From Planctomycetota bacterium (GTDB taxonomy: Bacteria; Planctomycetota; UBA1135; UBA2386), in the NCBI GenBank assembly GCA_016793305.1, contig JAEUHU010000394.1:1-10425 (forward strand): a DNA stretch of 10,425 nucleotides. Reading direction: 5' to 3'. The translations under genes and the position numbers were made by a program. Positions 5,994-10,425 of this stretch are shown piece after piece. Position 1 is the first letter of the stretch; each line of letters begins with the position of its first letter. The notes below the pieces were generated by a model. It worked only from the letters and a program-made list of their open reading frames with translations. It made no database searches and had not been told where the DNA came from.

Positions 5994-6437
5994 TCAGGCG
6001 CCGCGCACCTGGATCTTGGTCGGCCGCGACTCGGGCGCCTTCGGCACCGTGACCGTCAGCACGCCCTGCCGGTAGACCGCTTCGATCCCGCTGTTGGCGG
6101 CATCGTGCGGCAAGGAGATCGTGCGGGTGAACTGGCCGTAGCGGTGCTCGATGCGGTGCCAGCGCTTGCCGCTGACCTCGCGGTCGTCCTTGCGTTCGGC
6201 GGTGACCTTCAGTGTCTGGTCGTGCACGTCGACGTGGATGTCCTTCTCCTCGAGGCCCGGCAGTTCGAACGACAGCTCGTAGCCGGCCTCGGTCTCGGCG
6301 ATGTTCGTGCGCGGCGCCGCGGAGCTCTGCGGGGTGCCGTAGAACTCGGCGAGCGAGTCGCCGAACAGGCGGCCGAACAGGGTCTGGAACGGATCGCGCG
6401 GCTCGGGAAGGGTGGTGGCTTGGGCTTGCTTCTGCAT
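5994..6437 (-). CDS. Small heat-shock protein, Hsp20/alpha-crystallin family
   Basis: Small heat-shock proteins are ATP-independent holdases that bind unfolding proteins in the cytoplasm, usually as large oligomers. The 147-residue protein has a short N-terminal arm (1-42, with the phenylalanine-rich stretch FQTLFGRLFG), then an alpha-crystallin domain from about 43 to 134. This contains FELPGLEEKDIHVDV (58-72) and the closing motif GVLTVTVPK (125-133). The C-terminal tail has the I-x-V anchor (KIQV, 141-144) that links dimers. I chose the ATG at 6437 rather than an in-frame ATG at 6494 because GAGAGGA lies 8 nt upstream and the extra 19 residues are unlike the family. Upstream DNA at 6438-6601 holds overlapping inverted repeats but no CIRCE operator. 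Class A (Ibp-like) assignment is likely but not provable here. Confidence 0.94.
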   Translation of the reverse strand: MQKQAQATTLPEPRDPFQTLFGRLFGDSLAEFYGTPQSSAAPRTNIAETEAGYELSFELPGLEEKDIHVDVHDQTLKVTAERKDDREVSGKRWHRIEHRYGQFTRTISLPHDAANSGIEAVYRQGVLTVTVPKAPESRPTKIQVRGA

Positions 6438-6445
6438 GGCTTGGT

Positions 6446-6452
6446 TCCTCTC
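6446..6452 (-). promoter_or_regulatory. Shine-Dalgarno site for the hsp20 gene
   Basis: On the minus strand GAGAGGA lies 8 nt before the ATG at 6437. It decides between two in-frame start codons, since no such site precedes the ATG at 6494. Confidence 0.7.
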
Positions 6453-6553
6453 GGGTTGGGTTGGACGCCCAGGGAGAGGCAACGGCCGTGCCATGTCTGC
6501 CAGGATGGCCAGGAAGTTGTAAAGCCTTTCAGGACAGCGCTTCGAGATCCGAG

Positions 6554-6591
6554 CACGGCCGGCATTCTGCCGTGTCCGTATGCCAGAATGC
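6554..6591. repeat. Two overlapping, mutually exclusive inverted repeats between the CYTH-CHAD and hsp20 genes
   Basis: CACGGC (6554-6559) can pair with GCCGTG (6569-6574) around a 9-nt loop. GCATTCTG (6562-6569) can pair with CAGAATGC (6584-6591) around a 14-nt loop. The two structures share bases 6562-6574, so only one can form at a time. A third CAGAATG copy lies at 6603-6609 at the end of the CYTH-CHAD gene. On the minus strand this is just after the CYTH-CHAD stop and 117 nt or more before hsp20. No U-tract follows. Confidence 0.4.
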
Positions 6592-6601
6592 TACCAAGGT
6601 G

Positions 6602-8167
6602 TCAGAATGGCGTGGCGCTGTCATCGGCCGGCTCGACCGGCTCCGGGAAGCGCCGCCAGACCTTCTTCCGGTCGACGTCGGCGAGCGCCTTGGTGGCCTT
6701 GCGGCGCGCGGCTCGACCGCGCTGCTGCTGCCAGGTGGCGAGTCCGCCGAGGGCTGCGGCTTCGTCGCTGCCGACGCCCTCGCCGAGAGCGAGCTGGGCC
6801 AGGCGGGTCGCCGCGGCCGCGTGGTCGCAGACCGAACCGAGGGCCTGCTGCAGCGTGACGACGGCTTCGAGCGAGCGCGTGTAGGCGTGGCCCGGCACGT
6901 CGACGAACTCCTCGGCGAGGTAGCGCAGCCGCTTGCTGGCGAGTCGCAGCTCGTGCACGGCCGGCAGCGGCAGGTCCGCCGGCAGCGCACGCAGCAGGCG
7001 CCGCAGCCGGTCGCAGGCGCGCGCGAGCCGCGTCGGCAGGGCCAGCGCCAGCGGTTCACCGACCTGGGGGCGTTCGTCGTCGAGGCGGTCCAGCTGGCCG
7101 GTGAGGGCGTGCATCGCTTCGAGGTGGTCGCGATGGCGCAACCGCTCCTGCAAGGCCGCGTCGAGTTGGGTTCGTTCGGCGACGAGCCGTCGCACGACGG
7201 CGCCATGGCCCACGGCGAGCTCCGGCGGCAAGCAGGGCAGGCCGTCCTGGACCGTCGCCAGCAGCACGTCGAGGTCGCGCCGCGGACCGCACGCGCGGGC
7301 GAACTCGGCGAGCTGGCCGAGCGCCTGTTCGGCAGCGTCGCTCGCCCACGCGTCGCGGCACGAACGCACCAGGCTGCGCAACCGGCGCAGCGCCACCCGC
7401 AGCGTGTGCAGGGCTTCGGGGTCGGATTCGCTGCGCACACGGGCCTCGGCGCTGCGCAGCGCCGCCAGGTGGTTGCCGACGATCGCCCGCAGGGCGGTGC
7501 CGATCGGTGTCTCCGGCCGCAGCGGGGTCGGGCCAGGCAGCGACGGTGACAAGCCGAGTCGCCGCAGCGCGTGGCTCGGCTTGTCCTCCTCGGCTGGCAC
7601 CAGCGGCAGGCGCGCGCGCAGCGCTTGCGCCAGCTGCTCGACGGTCGCTGCGTCCTCGAGCACTTCGAGTTCGATCTCGGCGAAGGCGAACGATCGATCG
7701 GCGGCGAACGCCTCGACGTGGTCGACGACCAGTTCGCAGACCGGCCGGTCGTCGCAGCGCACCACGCGCAGGTCGCGGTGCACGCGCAGCTCGAGGCGCT
7801 GCACGAGCGGCGCCAGCAGCACGAACGGTTCGACCTGGTCGCGCAGCGCCGGCGGCAGCTCGTGCGCGAACCGCGGTGCGTCGGCGGTCGGCCACGCCAC
7901 CTCCAGTTCGAGGCGATCGAAGCGACCGGCGGCGATCCTGGCGCGTGTCTTCACGCACAGCTCGGCGCGATCGCCGCGGCGCCGCAGTCGCAGGCCGATG
8001 CCGGCGCGCTGCAGCGAGCCGGCCGCGTCGTCCAGGTAGAGGTCGCTGTGCTGGGTCGAACTGGTGCGGTCGATCGCCGCCAACTCGCGCAGGGCGGCGT
8101 CGACGGCCGCGACTTCGAGCGAGCCGTGGGCCCGCAGCTTGAACTCGGTCTCGGTGGGTGCGTCCAT
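6602..8167 (-). CDS. CYTH-CHAD domain protein (inorganic triphosphatase / polyphosphate-binding)
   Basis: A 521-residue two-domain protein. Residues 1-205 form a CYTH (triphosphate tunnel) domain: the ExExK signature is Glu6, Glu8, Lys10, followed by LRLRRRG (59-65), CVKTRA (71-76), RLELEV (85-90), EIELEV (164-169) and the SHALRRLGL end (198-206). Such enzymes bind or hydrolyse triphosphate groups with divalent metal; the tripolyphosphatase YgiF of E. coli has the same domain order. Residues 223 to about 500 form a CHAD domain of arginine-rich helices with its two conserved histidine motifs, LHTLRVALRRLR (253-264) and VHELRLASKRLRY (404-416). CHAD domains bind polyphosphate. The gene begins 47 bp after the ppx stop on the same strand, so the two are probably one operon in polyphosphate metabolism. 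I chose the ATG at 8167 because the ExExK motif should be near the N-terminus; a longer frame would run into ppx. Confidence 0.92.
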   Translation of the reverse strand: MDAPTETEFKLRAHGSLEVAAVDAALRELAAIDRTSSTQHSDLYLDDAAGSLQRAGIGLRLRRRGDRAELCVKTRARIAAGRFDRLELEVAWPTADAPRFAHELPPALRDQVEPFVLLAPLVQRLELRVHRDLRVVRCDDRPVCELVVDHVEAFAADRSFAFAEIELEVLEDAATVEQLAQALRARLPLVPAEEDKPSHALRRLGLSPSLPGPTPLRPETPIGTALRAIVGNHLAALRSAEARVRSESDPEALHTLRVALRRLRSLVRSCRDAWASDAAEQALGQLAEFARACGPRRDLDVLLATVQDGLPCLPPELAVGHGAVVRRLVAERTQLDAALQERLRHRDHLEAMHALTGQLDRLDDERPQVGEPLALALPTRLARACDRLRRLLRALPADLPLPAVHELRLASKRLRYLAEEFVDVPGHAYTRSLEAVVTLQQALGSVCDHAAAATRLAQLALGEGVGSDEAAALGGLATWQQQRGRAARRKATKALADVDRKKVWRRFPEPVEPADDSATPF

Positions 8168-8214
8168 GGTGGCGAGCTCGTGGCGCCTTTCGCTCGACGC
8201 CGATCGGGGGCCGT

Positions 8215-9759
8215 TCAGGGCAGCGCCAGCCGGATCTGCCGGCCGAACAGCTGCCAGAACAGGGCGCCCTTCTCTTCCACGGCCTTCTGCTCGAGGGTCA
8301 AGCGCGTACCGGGATCGCCGGCCAGCATTGGCCGAAGCTCCACGCAATCTTCACGGATCTTCACGCTCACGCCGCGCACGACCGCACCGTGCTGGCGGTC
8401 GAGCGCGTCGGCGAGGCGCAGCAGTGCTGCCAACCGTTCGACCAGCGAACGTTCGCGCCGCCGCAGCGCCATGAACTCCTCGTGTTCGCGCGCCGGCGGG
8501 GCCTTGCGGTGGTAGCGCGCCAGCAGCGCCACCAGGTGGCGCTCCTCGTCGGACAAGCCGACCAGCTCGCTCGACTGGATCAGGTACTGCGAGTGCTTGT
8601 GGTGCCCGTCGTTGTTGACCGCCACGCCGACGTCGTGCAGCAGCGCCGCCGCTTCGAGCAGCACGCGGGCGCGGCCACCCAGGCCGTGCAGTTCCTTGGT
8701 CTGGTCGAACAGCTGACGGCTCAACGTCAGCACCGTCTCGGCGTGGTCGCGTTCGAAGTGGAAGCGGCGGCCCATCGCGCGGCACGACGACAGCACGACG
8801 TCGACGTGGTCCTCGGCGGCGAACGACTCGAAGTGGCCTTGCACGACCTCGGCCAGCAGTCCGTCCTTGATGCCGACCCGCGGGGCGAGCACTTCGGTAG
8901 CGCCTGCCAGCGTGCCGAGGTGCAGGTAGACGAGGCCGGCCGGCAGGATGGTGTCGGCGCGGTCGGGCTTGAGGCCGCGCTTCTCGATGCGTTCGGTGAC
9001 GCTGAGGCTCGCCAGCTCGTCGAGTTCGCGGCGCAGGTCGACGATCGAAGCCGCGTCGATGCCGTCCTGCCGGCGGGGCCCGGTGCGGGCGGCGACGAGG
9101 TCGACCAGGCTCTCGATGTTGCCGCCGACCGCGACGTAGCGGTCGATGCGCAGCGCCTCGAACCGGTCGGCGATGCGGTATTCGAGGCTCTTCAGGTGCT
9201 TCTGCATCAAGTCGACGAAGCCTGCACCGTCCGCTTCCGCATCGCGCAGCGACTCGAGCATGCGCAGGGCGCCGAGCCGGTAGGAGTCGGCGGAGACCAC
9301 CTGGCCTTTCTCGACCAGCACGACCTCGACCGAACCGCCGCCGACGTCGACCAGCAGCGAACGGCCCTGCATCAGATCGACCCGCGACTCGACGCCCAGC
9401 TTCAGCAGGTAGGCCTCCTGCGTGCCGGAGATCACCTCGATCTCGATGCCGGCCGCGGCGCGCACCCGATCGACCAGCAGGTCGCGGTTGCGGGCGTCGC
9501 GCATCGCCGAGGTCGCGATCGCGCGCACGTGCTGCACGCCGTGCCGGTCGCAGGTGGCGCGGAAGCGGCGGAACGCGTCGACGACGTCGGCCAGCGTGGT
9601 CTCGGGGATCTGCCCGGTGTGGAACACGTCGCGGCCCAGGCGCAGCGGCAGGCGATGGCTCTCGAGCACGCCGATCGCCCCTTGGTTCGCCTGGGCGACC
9701 AGGAAGCGGATCGCGTTCGAGCCCATGTCGACGATGCCGATCCGTGCCAGGTCGCCCAT
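8215..9759 (-). CDS. ppx: Exopolyphosphatase, Ppx/GppA family with C-terminal HD-type domain
   Basis: Ppx removes terminal phosphate from inorganic polyphosphate; the related GppA converts pppGpp to ppGpp. This 514-residue protein matches the long E. coli Ppx architecture (513 residues). Residues 5-125 are the first ASKHA domain, with the phosphate loop VDMGSNAIRF (10-19) and ISGTQEA (110-116), in which Glu115 aligns with catalytic Glu121 of E. coli Ppx. The second ASKHA domain carries the DVGGGS phosphate loop (138-143). Residues about 320-514 form the HD-like C-terminal region, with LLHDVGVAV (373-381), HHKHSQYLIQ (386-395) and ARYHRKA (414-420), which closely resemble E. coli Ppx. The residue before the catalytic Glu, usually Glu, is Gln114. 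Ppx is favoured over GppA by the C-terminal match, but activity on pppGpp cannot be excluded. It is the first gene of an operon with CYTH-CHAD and is divergent from the ECF sigma gene over 79 bp. Confidence 0.93.
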   Translation of the reverse strand: MGDLARIGIVDMGSNAIRFLVAQANQGAIGVLESHRLPLRLGRDVFHTGQIPETTLADVVDAFRRFRATCDRHGVQHVRAIATSAMRDARNRDLLVDRVRAAAGIEIEVISGTQEAYLLKLGVESRVDLMQGRSLLVDVGGGSVEVVLVEKGQVVSADSYRLGALRMLESLRDAEADGAGFVDLMQKHLKSLEYRIADRFEALRIDRYVAVGGNIESLVDLVAARTGPRRQDGIDAASIVDLRRELDELASLSVTERIEKRGLKPDRADTILPAGLVYLHLGTLAGATEVLAPRVGIKDGLLAEVVQGHFESFAAEDHVDVVLSSCRAMGRRFHFERDHAETVLTLSRQLFDQTKELHGLGGRARVLLEAAALLHDVGVAVNNDGHHKHSQYLIQSSELVGLSDEERHLVALLARYHRKAPPAREHEEFMALRRRERSLVERLAALLRLADALDRQHGAVVRGVSVKIREDCVELRPMLAGDPGTRLTLEQKAVEEKGALFWQLFGRQIRLALP

Positions 9760-9767
9760 GGCTCCGC

Positions 9768-9773
9768 AGGCTA
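9768..9773 (-). promoter_or_regulatory. Candidate -10 element (TAGCCT) of a leaderless ppx transcript
   Basis: On the minus strand TAGCCT is followed by 8 nt and the ATG at 9759. GGAG also occurs within those 8 nt but ends only 2 nt before the ATG, too close for a normal Shine-Dalgarno site. TTCCGC 16 nt upstream is a weak -35 candidate. Confidence 0.5.
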
Positions 9774-9826
9774 GCGACGAGGCGGCGTGGCGGAAGCAGC
9801 AGTTCTGCGGAGTGGGCCGGGTCGGC

Positions 9827-9832
9827 TAGACT
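9827..9832 (+). promoter_or_regulatory. Candidate -10 element (TAGACT) of a leaderless ECF sigma factor transcript
   Basis: TAGACT ends 6 nt before the ATG at 9839. TTCTGC at 9803-9808, 18 nt upstream, is a weak -35 candidate. No Shine-Dalgarno site is present. The preceding bases GTCGG-CTAG resemble GTCG-CTAG before the divergent ppx box. Confidence 0.5.
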
Positions 9833-9838
9833 CCGGCC

Positions 9839-10425
9839 ATGTCGTCGAAGCCGCAGGAGGATCCTTCGGACCCGTTGTCGAGCACGCTGCGCCACGTGAA
9901 GAACGTGCAGGACGACGGCTCGGCCGACCTGTCGTGGGCGAACCTGCACGAGAAGGTGGTGCGTTGGACGGCCGAGGCGGTGCACGGCCAGAACATGCCG
10001 GTCGAGCGCAGCCTCGAGGACCTGACGCAGGAAGTGCTGCTGCAGGTGTTCCGCGACATCGGCGAGTTCCAGGTCGAGCCCGGCGCGTCGTTCTCCGGCT
10101 GGGTCCGGATGATCGCGCATCGCAAGCTGAACGACTACTGGCGGCGGGCGCGCGCCAAGAAGCGCGGCGGCGGCAAGCTGAAGCACCTCGGCGATTTCGA
10201 CGAGACCGGCGGCCGCGAGCGCTTCGCCGACGAGAAGGTGCCGCGGCAGAGCATGCTGGTCCGCTACGGCGAGCTGCGCGAGGGCATCGAGAAGGCGCTC
10301 GGCGAGCTCAGCGAGAAGCACAAGCTCGTGCTCGAGATGCGCCTGTTCCAGGGCAAGAGCTTCGCCGAGATCATGCCGCTGCTCGGCTACACCAAGGAGG
10401 TCACCGTGCGCTCCTTGCACATGCG
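9839..10425 (+). CDS. ECF-family RNA polymerase sigma factor (3' end outside window)
   Basis: Extracytoplasmic-function sigma factors direct RNA polymerase to a small regulon. The 195 complete codons cover nearly the whole of a usual ECF protein. Region 2 runs from about residue 33 to 103, with DLTQEVLLQVF (61-71), the core-polymerase-binding and -10-melting part, and GWVRMIAHRKLNDYWRR (87-103). A lysine- and glycine-rich linker (105-117) and an acidic stretch follow. Region 4 begins near 148, with LSEKHKLVLEMRLFQGKSFAEI and a helix-turn-helix (175-195) for -35 recognition, cut off within the recognition helix. The DxxQE motif and the WRR end of region 2 are typical of the family. No anti-sigma gene is visible, but it could lie just downstream. 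The gene is divergent from ppx across 79 bp. The ATG is preceded by TAGACT at 6 nt and has no Shine-Dalgarno site. Confidence 0.92.
   Translation, partial: MSSKPQEDPSDPLSSTLRHVKNVQDDGSADLSWANLHEKVVRWTAEAVHGQNMPVERSLEDLTQEVLLQVFRDIGEFQVEPGASFSGWVRMIAHRKLNDYWRRARAKKRGGGKLKHLGDFDETGGRERFADEKVPRQSMLVRYGELREGIEKALGELSEKHKLVLEMRLFQGKSFAEIMPLLGYTKEVTVRSLHM

Noticed and set aside
6496..6536. Heat-shock sigma (RpoH)-like promoter on the minus strand before hsp20: CTGAAA, 16 nt, GGCCATCC.
   Set aside because: The -35 half is fair but the -10 half matches the consensus poorly, and it is unknown whether this lineage uses an RpoH-type factor. No CIRCE operator was found either.
4222..7549. Plus-strand open frames at 4222-5508, 5643-6884 and 6212-7549.
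   Set aside because: They run antisense through the ATP-grasp, dtd, hsp20 and CYTH-CHAD genes, all of which have clear family motifs; the plus-strand translations have none.
8163..8172. GCCACCATGG, an exact eukaryotic Kozak sequence, at the CYTH-CHAD start (minus strand).
   Set aside because: The genes are bacterial in organisation; a chance match at a start codon in GC-rich DNA.
8158..10420. Long open frames opposite ppx and the sigma gene: plus 8158-9774 (538 codons) and minus 8351-10420 (689 codons).
   Set aside because: Compositionally biased shadows of the well-supported ppx and ECF genes, without domain motifs.

Overview
The window is about 70% GC by eye and densely coding, with ten protein genes and no RNA genes, insertion sequences, CRISPR arrays or phage genes that I can see. 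An LpxA-type acyltransferase implies a Gram-negative envelope with lipid A. The fused and high-GC character of the proteins and the style of the ECF sigma factor suggest a Planctomycetota-like or similarly deep Gram-negative lineage, but this taxonomic guess is weak.

Layout: (1) 1-719, minus, lpxA, whose 3' end lies outside the window. (2) A 265-bp divergent intergenic region with three closely packed inverted repeats. (3) 985-2700, plus, an enzyme I-like PEP phosphotransferase (ptsI family) that keeps the phosphorylated histidine and metal ligands but lacks the catalytic cysteine. (4) 2725-3168, minus, a universal stress protein, convergent with ptsI. (5) 3268-4125, plus, a TPR protein with a C-terminal zincin-like metallopeptidase domain. 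(6) 4153-5370, minus, an orphan ATP-grasp ligase. (7) 5441-5920, minus, D-aminoacyl-tRNA deacylase (dtd), probably with a GTG start. (8) 5994-6437, minus, a small heat-shock protein. (9) 6602-8167, minus, a CYTH-CHAD protein, 47 bp downstream of (10) 8215-9759, minus, an exopolyphosphatase of the Ppx/GppA family; these two form a polyphosphate operon. (11) 9839-10425, plus, an ECF sigma factor whose 3' end is cut off by the window.

Most of the genes are stress or housekeeping functions (polyphosphate turnover, Usp, Hsp20, removal of mischarged tRNA, an alternative sigma factor), but apart from the ppx/CYTH-CHAD pair there is no clear single pathway.

The most striking non-coding signal is a hexamer, TAGNCT, placed 6-8 nt before the start codon of four genes (TPR-metallopeptidase, dtd, ppx and the ECF sigma factor). 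Scanning by eye I found this hexamer only in intergenic DNA. It looks like a -10 element driving leaderless mRNAs. Two other genes (ptsI and hsp20) instead have clear Shine-Dalgarno sites, so the organism seems to use both modes of initiation. The second point worth attention is the enzyme I-like protein with an altered PEP-binding site.
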